This document shows, piece by piece, positions 25,003 to 33,898 of a DNA stretch of 43,165 nucleotides. Both the position numbers and the translations under genes were made by a program. This DNA is from Pseudomonadota bacterium (GTDB lineage: Bacteria > Myxococcota_A > Polyangia > Polyangiales > Polyangiaceae): the NCBI GenBank assembly GCA_023398955.1, contig JAEWRL010000231.1:1-43165 (forward strand), given 5' to 3'. Below the pieces are notes generated by a model, which was not told where the DNA came from, did not search any database, and saw only the letters and a list, made by a program, of their open reading frames with translations. Numbering within the stretch: position 1 is the stretch's first letter; the number at the start of each line of letters is the position of its first letter.

Positions 25003-25809
25003 ATGGATCTGTGGCAAGCAATCATCCTCGGCCTTGTCGAAGGCATCACGGAGTACCTGCCGGTCAGCTCGACAGGGCACCTCGTCGTGACACAGCGTCT
25101 GCTCGGGATTGCAGAGTCCGAGGCGGCCAACGCTTACGCGATCGCCATCCAGGCAGGCGCCATTGCGGCCGTGCTAGGTCTTTACAGGGCCCGCATTGCG
25201 CAAATTTTGCGCGGCAGTGCAGGCCGCGACGAGGATGGTCGGCGAATCCTCCTTGCGCTGCTCGTGGCATTTCTGCCTGCTGGCGTTCTGGGGTTTGCCT
25301 TCGGAGACATCATCGAGCGCCACCTGTTCGGTCCATGGCCGATCATTGCAGCATGGACCGTGGGGGGAATCGTGATACTCGCGTTGGGCTCGCGGCTCAC
25401 TCAACGTTCCGGCATGCGCCTGGAGGCCATTGGGCCGCGCGTAGCCCTGGCAATTGGGATAGCGCAATGCGTCGCACTGTGGCCCGGGATGAGCCGCAGC
25501 CTGGCCACCATCTTGGGCGCGCTGGGCGCCGGCCTGTCCATGGCGGCAGCCGTCGAGTTCTCGTTTCTGCTTGGATTGGTGACGCTCGGTGCAGCCACCG
25601 TCTACAAGGCGATGGATAGCGGGGAAGTCATCCTGCAGGCCTACGGCCTAGCGCCCGTGCTCGCAGGGTTCGTCACGGCTTGGCTCTCTGCCGCCATTGC
25701 GGTGCGTTGGATGGTATCCTGGCTGAAGCTCCGCGGACTCGCAGTGTTCGGTTGGTGGCGACTCGCGATTGCCGCCGCGACGGCAGCACTGGTACTCCAC
25801 GGCTGGTAG
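25003..25809 (+). CDS. uppP: Undecaprenyl-diphosphatase
   Basis: The 268-residue membrane protein is UppP/BacA, which dephosphorylates undecaprenyl pyrophosphate to recycle the lipid carrier for peptidoglycan and other wall polymers. It has the two catalytic motifs: EGITEYLPVSSTGHL near residues 13-27 and WPGMSRSLATILGALGAGL near 165. Hydrophobic segments and length fit the family (about 265-280). The ATG at 25003 gives the usual MDLWQAIILGLVEG start; GGAAAA upstream is a modest site. Confidence 0.95.
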   Translation: MDLWQAIILGLVEGITEYLPVSSTGHLVVTQRLLGIAESEAANAYAIAIQAGAIAAVLGLYRARIAQILRGSAGRDEDGRRILLALLVAFLPAGVLGFAFGDIIERHLFGPWPIIAAWTVGGIVILALGSRLTQRSGMRLEAIGPRVALAIGIAQCVALWPGMSRSLATILGALGAGLSMAAAVEFSFLLGLVTLGAATVYKAMDSGEVILQAYGLAPVLAGFVTAWLSAAIAVRWMVSWLKLRGLAVFGWWRLAIAAATAALVLHGW

Positions 25810-25821
25810 GTAGAGCAGGCT

Positions 25822-25845
25822 CCCCTCGAGCTGGCTCGAGAGGGG
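25822..25845. terminator. Bidirectional hairpin between uppP and rsmG
   Basis: CTCGAGC and GCTCGAG form a perfect 7-bp stem with a 2-base loop, extended by CCC/GGG past a one-base bulge. It lies midway between the convergent ends of uppP (25809) and rsmG (25851). No T run follows on either strand. Confidence 0.5.
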
Positions 25846-25850
25846 CGACT

Positions 25851-26645
25851 TCAGAGCGGATTCCGCTTGGGCGTCCCGTCGCGGCGCGGGAAGCGTTCGG
25901 GCGTGTGGACTCGCTTCTCGAAGAGCAGAACTTGGCCGGTAGCCGTGACCTTCACTGCCGCCAGCTCGACGCCCAGCTGCTGCATCGCTGTGCCAGCCTG
26001 CGCGAGTTCGTCGCTAGCATGCTCGCCTTTCGGCAGTAGTATTAGACCGCCAGGTGTCCCCGCGCCTTCGGTAGGGGCTTTGGCGAACGGCACCGTGAGT
26101 TCTAGGAGGGTGCGTAAGGGAGCGACCGCGCGCGCGACGACGACGTCATAGGCCTCCCGATGACTGCCCACAGGCTTGGCTGCGGCAAGCACTTCCGCCC
26201 TACCCACAAGGGCTCGAGCATTCCTCAAGCCGAGCTCTCCGAGGACATGCTGAACGAATGCGATCTTCTTACTGGTTCCGTCCAAGAGCGTGACATGTAG
26301 CTCCGGCAGAGCCAGCGCGAGCGGGATGCCGGGAATGCCTGCTCCACATCCTACGTCGATGCCACGACAACCTGCGCCAAACCGACCCAACAGCGGAGTG
26401 AGAAGGAGCGCATCGAGCAGCAGCTTCGACCAGATCGACTCGGGCTCACGGAATGCCGTCAGGTTCAACAGCTCCCCTGCTCCCAGGAGAAGCTGCGTGT
26501 AGCTCTCCAATGCCCGGAGGGTATCCTCGGGAAGACGAACCTCTGCGTCTTCGAGCGCCCGCCGGAACTCGGGCGGGCACGGTGCAGAAACGCGCACAGC
26601 GACGTGGCTCAAGGTCGGAAAAGGTAAGGAGGCACGCGGAGACAT
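25851..26645 (-). CDS. rsmG: 16S rRNA (guanine-527-N7)-methyltransferase
   Basis: The 264-residue protein is RsmG (GidB), which methylates N7 of G527 in 16S rRNA. It shows the family helix LLLGAGELLNLTAFREPESIWSK, the AdoMet motif GIDVGCGAGIPGIPLAL, DGTSKKIAFVQHV, and VVVARAVAPLRTLLELTVPF. The size is slightly above the usual 210-250 because of an N-terminal extension of about 25 residues and a basic tail. The ATG at 26645 or the GTG at 26663 could be the start; neither has a strong ribosome site. It is not next to mnmG or parAB as in many bacteria. Confidence 0.95.
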   Translation of the reverse strand: MSPRASLPFPTLSHVAVRVSAPCPPEFRRALEDAEVRLPEDTLRALESYTQLLLGAGELLNLTAFREPESIWSKLLLDALLLTPLLGRFGAGCRGIDVGCGAGIPGIPLALALPELHVTLLDGTSKKIAFVQHVLGELGLRNARALVGRAEVLAAAKPVGSHREAYDVVVARAVAPLRTLLELTVPFAKAPTEGAGTPGGLILLPKGEHASDELAQAGTAMQQLGVELAAVKVTATGQVLLFEKRVHTPERFPRRDGTPKRNPL

Positions 26646-27385
26646 CTGACGTGAGCGTAGCACTGCTCAGACGGCTCGTTGCGCTATGGAGGCTCGCCTG
26701 GCAGGAACGGACCTCACATTCACGGTTCAACCGTCAACACCTCCTTGTAGACGGCTCGCTCCGCCAAAAGCACGGGCATCATCGAGTCGGACAGCACCGA
26801 GCGAGCGAGCGAAGTGGCGACTGGGCTTCCGCGAGACGCAGCCAGAGGTTCTCGAGCATCCTCGGATGCCGATGACTCGGGCTGCAGCGAAGGCGCCAAC
26901 AACTCGCGATGCCAGCGAACACCTCTCCAGCCCAGGCCCGTCGATGCCCGCAGCCACTGAGCTGTGACCGGACCGTGAGTCGCACGTGGAGTGTGGCGCG
27001 TCCTTCTGCTTGGACGCGCAGCGTTCGCGCCCGGCACCTGGTCGGATCTGGGCGGCCGAGTTTGCGGCAAAGAAAGGAATCAGGGTCTCTGCGGCTCGGC
27101 GATCGTCACAAAACCCGACTCAGACCTAAAGGCCGACCAACAAACAACAGAGCTCGTCCCCCACCTGGGCTCCGCGGTTGCTCAGGGAGGCAAGCTTCTT
27201 CCTGTCACGAGGTGTCTTCGGTGCTAGATAGTTGCTACCCGGTTCCCAGAAACTGCCCGTTTGGATCCCGATCCTCGCGCTCTGAGTCCTGGTTGTCTCC
27301 AACGGTTGGAGGCAGTGGTGAAGCAAGGCGCCGAGTGCTGATCCGAGAATGAACCCATCGGCGCAGTTGAATGACAGAAGACACG
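26646..27385. other. Intergenic region upstream of the RRM gene
   Basis: About 740 bp between the divergent rsmG and RRM protein genes. Several open frames on both strands overlap here and none has a recognisable domain. The 116-residue leftward frame at 26720-27070 ends in plausible protein-like text but has no good start or family match. It may include a long 5' leader for the RRM gene. I see no tRNA. Confidence 0.4.
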
Positions 27386-27769
27386 ATGAGTACAAAGCTG
27401 TTCGTAGGGGGCCTCGCTTTCTCCGTCACGGAGGAGGAGCTGAGGGATGCCTTCGCTGAGGTCGGGGAGCTCGTTTCGGCAACGGTCGTCCTTGATCGGA
27501 TGACAGGGCAGAGCCGTGGGTTCGGATTCGTCGAGTTCGCGGATGCGGATACGGCCCAGCGTGCCATCGACACCCTCAATGGGTCGTCGATCAATGGGCG
27601 AGCCATCAACGTCAACATCGCCCGCGAGCGCGAGCGTCGTAGCGGTGGCGGCGGCGGTTTCGGTGGCGGTGGTGGCGGCGGTGGCCGTGGCGGCAAGGGC
27701 AAGCGACGTGGCGGCGGTGGCGGCGGCGGCGGACGCGAGCGGCGGGGCGGGGATCGCGAGCGCTGGTAA
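27386..27769 (+). CDS. RRM-type glycine-rich RNA-binding protein
   Basis: The 127-residue protein has one RNA-recognition motif (residues 3-80) with RNP2 LFVGGL (5-10) and RNP1 RGFGFVEF (44-51). A C-terminal tail of about 40 residues is almost entirely Gly and Arg (RGG-like). This matches the small cold- or stress-responsive Rbp proteins of myxobacteria and cyanobacteria, which bind single-stranded RNA. The start is placed at MSTKLFVGG; an ATG five codons upstream (27371) is an alternative and both have weak ribosome sites. The gene stands alone with long flanks. Confidence 0.93.
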   Translation: MSTKLFVGGLAFSVTEEELRDAFAEVGELVSATVVLDRMTGQSRGFGFVEFADADTAQRAIDTLNGSSINGRAINVNIARERERRSGGGGGFGGGGGGGGRGGKGKRRGGGGGGGGRERRGGDRERW

Positions 27770-27998
27770 TCTACCGCGGCGGTGCGCGGCCCACGCGCTA
27801 GGCCCGGGAAGCTCTGTCGGGCGATGAAGCCATCGTAATCCAGCGCGCACGGCCGCTCGTCCTCCATGTGTCGTCGAGGCATGCCGTTCGAGCGCGGTAT
27901 GTCTCGACGCCCATTGCGGATGCGGGAGCGCGTCACGGCACGTGTGCTAGGTTGGGCCCCGCCTGGTTTGGGTCTGCCGAGCCGCTTTGGAGTGTCCC

Positions 27999-29570
27999 AT
28001 GATTACCTTGCTCGACTACGGCGCTGGCAACGTGCGAAGTGTCGTGAACGCGATCGAAAAGGTTGGAGGAACCGTCCAGGTTGCGACATCGGGGGCCGAC
28101 ATCCTTGCTGCTCGCCGGTTGGTGTTTCCCGGGGTGGGCAGCTTTGGTGCCATGATGCAGACGTTGGATGCGCGCGGGTTCGTCGAGCCCCTGAAGGCGT
28201 ATCTGGCTTCGGGGCGCCCGTTCTGGGGGATCTGCCTCGGGCTGCAGGCTCTCTTCGAATGGAGCGAAGAGGCGCCGGGGGTGCCGGGGCTGGGAGTCTT
28301 TCCCGGAAGGGTGGAGCGCTTTCGCGGCGAGCTATCGGTCCCTCACATCGGCTGGAATGGCATCCGTGCTGAGCAGCCGTCGTCGCTCTTCACCCAGCTG
28401 CGCGGGGACGAGAAGGTCTATTTCGTCCACTCCTATCACGTGAGTCCTGCGGACTCCTCCTCGGTGCTCACGACGACGGACTACGGGTACCGCTTCGTCA
28501 GCGCGGTGCAGCGGGGCTCCCTGGTGGCAACACAGTTTCATCCAGAGAAGAGCGGTCCCACCGGGTTGCGAATGCTGGAGAGCTTCCTCGAAGAACGGGG
28601 CAGCGAGCGCATCCCTGAGGTCGTGCCTGAACGCACCGAGCTTGCCAAGCGCATCATTGCTTGTCTCGACGTGCGGGCAAACGATCGAGGTGACTTAGTG
28701 GTTACGAAAGGGGACCAGTACGACGTTCGCGAGCAGGGTGAGGTGCGCAACCTCGGAAGGCCCGTGGAGTTGGCACGCCGCTATTTCGAGGAGGGTGCTG
28801 ACGAGGTCACCTTCCTCAACATCACTGGGTTCCGTAGCTTTCCCCTGCAGGACATGCCCATGCTCGAGGTGCTTCGGAAGACGTCTCGAGACGTCTTCGT
28901 CCCCTTGACGATTGGTGGGGGCATCCGTGATTTCGTCGACGCAGGAGGCAAAGCTCATTCGGCACTGGAGGTCGCCAGTGAGTACTTCCGCTCGGGGGCA
29001 GACAAGGTGTCGATTGGGAGTGAGGCTGTCTCCGTCGTCGAGCAGTACCTGAAGGACGGCAAGCCCAGTGGGAACAGTGGCATCGAGACCATCGCGCGCG
29101 TTTACGGTAACCAGGCCGTGGTCATCTCCATCGATCCGCGTCGCGTGTACGTTCGTTCTCCCGAGGAGACGCGCCACGTTACTATCGAGACGGAGCACCC
29201 CGGGCCGAGGGGTGAACGCTATTGTTGGTACCAGTGCACCGTGAGCGGTGGGCGCGAAGGTAGAGATGTCGACGCGGTCACCTTGGCTCGTGTCTGTGAG
29301 CAGCTGGGGGCTGGTGAGATCCTCCTGAACTGCATCGATAGAGATGGGACGGGCGCGGGTTTCGACCTCGAGCTCGTGCGTGCGGTGAGCGCGGCCGTGG
29401 GCATCCCCGTGATTGCCTCCAGCGGAGCTGGCAGCGTCGAGCACTTCGCCGAGGTGTTCATGGAGACGGACGTCGAGGCAGCGCTGGCTGCCGGAATCTT
29501 CCATCGTCGGGAGGTGCCGATCGCTGGGGTCAAGGACCATCTAGACGGCAAAGTCGCTATTCGGCGCTGA
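27999..29570 (+). CDS. hisHF: Bifunctional imidazole glycerol phosphate synthase (HisH-HisF fusion)
   Basis: The 523-residue protein joins a HisH glutaminase (1-205; Cys79 in GICLG, His181 and Glu183 in FHPEKS) to a HisF cyclase (about 215-523; Asp224 in ACLDV, Asp379 in ISIDPRR). It makes IGP and AICAR in histidine synthesis, with ammonia passed inside the enzyme. Most bacteria have two separate genes. The order, single chain and HisF inserts (DRGDLVVTKGDQYDV, NLGRPVELARRYF, a longer segment around 385-410 and YCWYQCTVSGGREGRD) are those of the eukaryotic HIS7 enzyme (yeast about 552 residues). The ATG at 27999 has GGAG six bases upstream. No other his gene is in view. Confidence 0.95.
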   Translation: MITLLDYGAGNVRSVVNAIEKVGGTVQVATSGADILAARRLVFPGVGSFGAMMQTLDARGFVEPLKAYLASGRPFWGICLGLQALFEWSEEAPGVPGLGVFPGRVERFRGELSVPHIGWNGIRAEQPSSLFTQLRGDEKVYFVHSYHVSPADSSSVLTTTDYGYRFVSAVQRGSLVATQFHPEKSGPTGLRMLESFLEERGSERIPEVVPERTELAKRIIACLDVRANDRGDLVVTKGDQYDVREQGEVRNLGRPVELARRYFEEGADEVTFLNITGFRSFPLQDMPMLEVLRKTSRDVFVPLTIGGGIRDFVDAGGKAHSALEVASEYFRSGADKVSIGSEAVSVVEQYLKDGKPSGNSGIETIARVYGNQAVVISIDPRRVYVRSPEETRHVTIETEHPGPRGERYCWYQCTVSGGREGRDVDAVTLARVCEQLGAGEILLNCIDRDGTGAGFDLELVRAVSAAVGIPVIASSGAGSVEHFAEVFMETDVEAALAAGIFHRREVPIAGVKDHLDGKVAIRR

Positions 29571-29746
29571 GCCGCGCGGCGAGCTCCGGGCGTGGCGAGC
29601 GATCGCGGTGGAGCCGTTGCAGGTACAATATTCCGCTCGAGACGCGGCGCAGCGTGCGTTCTGCGGCGATTGGTCGACGCCTCGATGGAGTCTGGTATTT
29701 GTGGGCAGCAAGCAGCCCGTTGACCCTCAGCACGGAGTGTGCGCCG

Positions 29747-30700
29747 GTGCCTTCGAAGTCATTCCTTGGAGCTCTCCTATTGCTATCCCAGTGCACCGCC
29801 TGTGGAGATGCCTCGGGCCCCAGCCAGCTCGAAGCCGCAGCTACCCCCGTCGATGACGAATCGAAGGATGGCACGCAGCAACCCGGGATCGGGACTGCCG
29901 CTGGAAGTCAGGCGGATCCCGACGCCATGAGCGTTGGCGAAGGGGTTTCAATGCCGAGGAGTGGCAAGGCTGGCGTCGTGTCTCTAGCTCAAATCGACGG
30001 AGCGGATCTGCTTCCGTCTCCGGTGCTGCGGGGGGTGTTCCAAGATGCACCGCTGATCTGGGGAGGGTGCACGCGCTATCCGGTGGGGGATTGCTACTTC
30101 TATGAATGCCTCGACGGCTCGAACCCGGTGCACGCGGTCATCAATACCTCTTATCCGGTTGCCAGTGCTGGCGAGCTCGAGGTCTCGGGACAAGGGACGG
30201 GCCATCCGCTGCAGCAAGAGCCCTCCGGACTCTACGAGGGCGTCGCTGAGCGGTTGTGGTCGTCAGCTGGCACGCCGCTGCTCATCACGGCGAGCGGCGC
30301 CGACGTTCCAGCTTTCGCCGTCGAGGTAGAGGCCCCGTCGGTCATCCCGGTGACGTCCCCGGGCCACACGCCTCACGACCCCATCACCTGGGATCAGCGC
30401 AGCCATCTGCCCATCGAGTGGATCCCAGGCACGCATGGCATCGTGCGCCTCGCCATCTATGACACGGAGTATGCGCTCCAACGGCCCGCGCTTTATTGCT
30501 CCTTTCCCGCAACCTGGGGCCGTGCTGTGGTGCCCAGCGCCGCGCTTCTCGCCCTTGAGGTGGGTGGCCCCTACATGCTCCGCATCGTGGGCATGCAGGA
30601 GAAGCGAGTCGCCGTGGACGACTGGGAGATCAGCGTGATGGCGGTTGCCTACAACGACACCAGGCAGGGCGTCATCAACAACATGCTCTGGCTGCGCTGA
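29747..30700 (+). CDS. Hypothetical lipoprotein
   Basis: The 317-residue protein starts with a GTG and a lipoprotein signal (FLGALLLLSQCTAC). GGAG lies nine bases upstream. An acidic linker of about 70 residues follows. The rest (about 80-317) appears to be beta-rich, with Cys pairs (GGCTRYPVGDCYFYEC) that may form disulphides. I recognise no family. It stands between hisHF and the converging beta-ketoacyl synthase and shares no theme with either. The frame is open from 29654, but the signal sequence fixes the start. Confidence 0.7.
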   Translation: MPSKSFLGALLLLSQCTACGDASGPSQLEAAATPVDDESKDGTQQPGIGTAAGSQADPDAMSVGEGVSMPRSGKAGVVSLAQIDGADLLPSPVLRGVFQDAPLIWGGCTRYPVGDCYFYECLDGSNPVHAVINTSYPVASAGELEVSGQGTGHPLQQEPSGLYEGVAERLWSSAGTPLLITASGADVPAFAVEVEAPSVIPVTSPGHTPHDPITWDQRSHLPIEWIPGTHGIVRLAIYDTEYALQRPALYCSFPATWGRAVVPSAALLALEVGGPYMLRIVGMQEKRVAVDDWEISVMAVAYNDTRQGVINNMLWLR

Positions 30701-30754
30701 ATCCCTCGCGCCGTACGGCGTCTGCACCCATGGAAGCGGCGCCTTCGACGTGTC

Positions 30755-32317
30755 TCAGGGCTTCGTGAAGGGGCGCGAGATGACACAGGCGTTGAGCCCG
30801 CCCACGCCCATGCTCAGCTTCCCGACCGGCTTCTCCGGAAAGTCGACCGCGGAGTCCAAGACCAGGTGGTTGCCCAAGCCCTTGATGGCCGGGTGTACCT
30901 CCGCGCTGGTGATCGGTATTGGGAGGAGCTTACCGTGCTCGTAACCGAGATACTGTGCCGTCAGTTCCCAACCGCCAGCGACGCCCATGCCATGGCCGAA
31001 GGTCCCCTTGCGTGCCGTCAGCCATGCCTCCTTGGGGATGAGGCCCTCGAGGTTTCGTACCTCCTGGTAGTCGCCCGGGGTAGCGGTCGCATGGAGGTCC
31101 CACGACCCAACGCTCTCCGTTGCCACGTTCGCTCTGCGGAGAGCCGAAGCGATCGCTGCGCGCGGTCCTTCCGCGCTGGGGGTGATGATGTGTTCCGCGT
31201 CGGCGCTGACGCCGACGCTCACCGGCTCGAGCCCGAGGGGCCGGAAGCCCTTCGAGAGGCCATACTCGAGCTCCCCGACTATCCAGATGGCGGCGCCCCC
31301 AGAGACATGGGTTCCCTTGAGGCCAGAGAGCGGCGCAGACATGTCGCCGTCCGCCGAGAGGACGCGCGCGTTATAGAAGGTACCAACGCTGAGGGGATGG
31401 GGTGGTGCATCGGCGGCGCCGATGACGACGAGTTTGGCTTCTCCAGAGCGAATTGCGTCCATCGCCAGCTTGAGCGTGACGTTGAAGGTCGCGCACGCTG
31501 CCATGGGCGAAAAGCAGAACCCGGTCACCTTGCCGATCATGGAAACCTGAGCGCTGGGTGTGCTCGGGAGGTTCCAGAGGAGATTGGCCGGTACGGCGTT
31601 CCAGGGGGGCTCGGGGGCAGCCCACTTCTCTTGTAGCTGGGCGACCCCGCGCCGCTTCTCGCGAATGACCTTGAGCTTGCCCTTCTCCACATCGGCGCCG
31701 ACCGGCATGGCTTCGATCTCGCGGAGCTCCGAAAGGTAGAGCTGAAGGGCATCGGACCGCGTAGCCCAGTAGGCGTTCCAAGCGTCCTCGTGATCTGCTC
31801 GGGTGTCGGGGTCCGTGCATCCCTCCGGTGACTCCACCGGCAGGGGCTGTGGGGCTCTTTCGTACTCGCGGCGGGCAGCATTCCGCTCCGGCGCCGCCCA
31901 GAAGCGGTTCCAACGGCGCAGTGCCCGATAGTGGCTCAGGGAGGCGTCATAGCTCGTGGGGTAGGGGCCGAGGCCCGTGCCGACATAGACGTGCGCGAGG
32001 GGACCGAGGGCGCGCAGCTCAGCTTCGATCCCGGGATTCTGCCCGAGGGATTGGATGAATGCGCCGATCGCGTAGAGCGTCAACGGATCCATCTTCTCGA
32101 GCAGCTGACGGTACCGGCTCGGCGGGAAGCGCTCCGCCAGCCAAGGCTCGTACTCAGCAAAATCAAACTTGGGGTAACCAACGAGGAAGTTCGTGCCGCC
32201 AGCGTCTTCGAAGGGGGTGAGCCACGTGTCAGCTCGCTCCAGGCTCGCCTCGAACTCGTCGATGTTCGCGTTCTGCGGAGCGACGACGCCCCATCCGAAG
32301 ACTGCAACTCGGTTCAT
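30755..32317 (-). CDS. Divergent beta-ketoacyl synthase with a long insertion
   Basis: The 520-residue protein has the thiolase-fold Claisen-condensing domain of FabF-type enzymes, with Cys275 in SPMAACATFN, His409 in DLHATATPGD and His442 in GTFGHGMGVAGG, and ends in MGVGGLNACVI. FabF is about 410 residues. The extra length lies mainly at about 130-245, a charged helical insert between the N-terminal part and the active-site Cys. The first His motif departs from the usual HGTGT. It probably condenses an acyl thioester with a malonyl-type unit. No ACP, KR or PKS gene is near, so its pathway is unknown. The ATG at 32317 starts the conserved MNRVAVFGWG. Confidence 0.85.
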   Translation of the reverse strand: MNRVAVFGWGVVAPQNANIDEFEASLERADTWLTPFEDAGGTNFLVGYPKFDFAEYEPWLAERFPPSRYRQLLEKMDPLTLYAIGAFIQSLGQNPGIEAELRALGPLAHVYVGTGLGPYPTSYDASLSHYRALRRWNRFWAAPERNAARREYERAPQPLPVESPEGCTDPDTRADHEDAWNAYWATRSDALQLYLSELREIEAMPVGADVEKGKLKVIREKRRGVAQLQEKWAAPEPPWNAVPANLLWNLPSTPSAQVSMIGKVTGFCFSPMAACATFNVTLKLAMDAIRSGEAKLVVIGAADAPPHPLSVGTFYNARVLSADGDMSAPLSGLKGTHVSGGAAIWIVGELEYGLSKGFRPLGLEPVSVGVSADAEHIITPSAEGPRAAIASALRRANVATESVGSWDLHATATPGDYQEVRNLEGLIPKEAWLTARKGTFGHGMGVAGGWELTAQYLGYEHGKLLPIPITSAEVHPAIKGLGNHLVLDSAVDFPEKPVGKLSMGVGGLNACVISRPFTKP

Positions 32318-32421
32318 GGAAGTGGACGCGCACTCTGCCAGCAGTGCGGAGCTAGTCAACAAAGGCCGCCGATTGCACGGCATTTGTTGGGGTGGGCGGG
32401 TGGCCGATTGACGCCTTGGCC

Positions 32422-33696
32422 TCAACGTGAGGGGCGGATCGGGTCCTGCGGCTCCCGCTCGGGGCGCCCGATCAGGTAGCCCTGCAGCAAGTGGGAGCCT
32501 AGGCTGATGAGGGCGTCGCGCTCAGCGTTCGTCTCGACGCCCTCGCTCACGACCGTCATGCCGAGCTCCCGCGCCAGCGCGATGATACCAGCGACTATGC
32601 GCTGCTTGGCGGGTGCCTTGTCGATATCACGCACCAGCGACATATCGATTTTCACGAACTCCGGCTCGAGGACCGTGAGGCTACTGAGCCCAGAGTAGCC
32701 CGCGCCAAGGTCATCGACTGCCAGGCGGTACCCTAGGCGGCGAAGCTCGGCGACGATCTCATTGATCTCTGGGATTCCCTCGATGCTTGCTCGCTCGGTG
32801 ACCTCCAGCACCACTTGCTGCGCCATCATCGAGAGCGGACCGCGACTGTCCCGCAGGGACTCGTCGAGGAGATCCGAGGGGTGGATATTGACGAAGAGCA
32901 CGAGGTCTTTGGGCAGTTGGGCTACCGCGCGAGCTGCCCGCTGCCGCACCGTCCTGCCGAGCACGGGCAACCGCCCACACTCCTGCGCCAGCTCGAGCAG
33001 CGCGGGCGGTCCGGGGAAGGCAGTATCGTCGATGCGCATGAGGGCCTCGTAGCCCATGAGGTGATGACTGCTCGCTTCGACGATGGGTTGATGCGCGAGC
33101 CACAGGGCACCGAGCGCGCGACCGAGCTGCGCGTCCCGGCCACGCCGTTGCGGGTCGGGCAGCGGATAGATGCCATCCGCTGCTACCCCACCGCAACGCT
33201 GCAGCCTTGCCAACCGCGTCAAGCGCGTGGCGCGCTGGGCAACGGTAAGCATTCGCCCGATCTCCACCGGCTTGATCAAATAGTGCATGGCACCGAGCTC
33301 CGCAGCCCGGGCCGCAGAATCCGCACTCGGCTGCCCCGTCAGGACGATTACGGACACCAGCGTGTCGAGTTCTCGAACGCAGCGCAGCAGCTCGATGCCG
33401 TCCATGCCCGGCATGTTGACGTCTGTAACGATGACGTCGTAGGCGTAGGACTCGATGGCAGTGAGCGCCTCGTCGGCGTTGGCCGCAGTTGTGACACAAT
33501 AGTCGGCTGCTTTCAGAGGCCGCTCGTAGGCGGCCCGAAACAACGGGTCGTCGTCTACCAAGAGCACTGTCGGCTGCTTGTTGAGGAACTCCATCTCGCG
33601 TGGGCCAGTTGCCGGTCCGGGGGGACTCGACGGGGGCGGCACCGAACCGCGGCTGAGCTCATCGAGCTGCCATTTTAGCCGCTGGTCATCGCTCAC
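32422..33696 (-). CDS. Receiver-EAL domain cyclic-di-GMP phosphodiesterase
   Basis: The 424-residue protein has a receiver domain (about 42-155; Asp49/50, phospho-acceptor Asp92, Lys142) and an EAL domain (about 190-410). The residues for metal and c-di-GMP binding are all seen: EAL at 217-219, Asn270, Glu298, Asp328-Asp329 in AVDDLGAGYS, Lys349, Glu385 and Gln405. It should be an active phosphodiesterase lowering c-di-GMP when phosphorylated. The first 40 residues are Pro/Ser-rich. It lies 104 bases upstream of the beta-ketoacyl synthase gene in the same direction and may be co-transcribed with it. No kinase gene is adjacent. Confidence 0.94.
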   Translation of the reverse strand: MSDDQRLKWQLDELSRGSVPPPSSPPGPATGPREMEFLNKQPTVLLVDDDPLFRAAYERPLKAADYCVTTAANADEALTAIESYAYDVIVTDVNMPGMDGIELLRCVRELDTLVSVIVLTGQPSADSAARAAELGAMHYLIKPVEIGRMLTVAQRATRLTRLARLQRCGGVAADGIYPLPDPQRRGRDAQLGRALGALWLAHQPIVEASSHHLMGYEALMRIDDTAFPGPPALLELAQECGRLPVLGRTVRQRAARAVAQLPKDLVLFVNIHPSDLLDESLRDSRGPLSMMAQQVVLEVTERASIEGIPEINEIVAELRRLGYRLAVDDLGAGYSGLSSLTVLEPEFVKIDMSLVRDIDKAPAKQRIVAGIIALARELGMTVVSEGVETNAERDALISLGSHLLQGYLIGRPEREPQDPIRPSR

Positions 33697-33898
33697 ATCG
33701 TTTCTCCGGGTCGCGTTCTTGGTCTCGGTCGCATCGACGTGCGACGCGGGGCCCCAGCGGCGCTCCGCCTACCACAGAATCTGGTGCTCGCACAGAACCA
33801 TGGCCACCCTGAGGCGCAAGCCCCACGGGGGACGGCCAAGGCGCTCCCTCGGCTGTGTGTCACCTCGCTGGCGAATGGTCGGTTGACTGGTCTGCTTC

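Noticed and set aside
26720..27070. 116-residue leftward frame upstream of rsmG
   Set aside because: No start signal, no recognisable domain and heavy overlap with other frames; could be a gene remnant but not supportable.
28695..29540. 281-residue leftward frame
   Set aside because: It is antisense to the HisF half of hisHF, which has strong motifs throughout.
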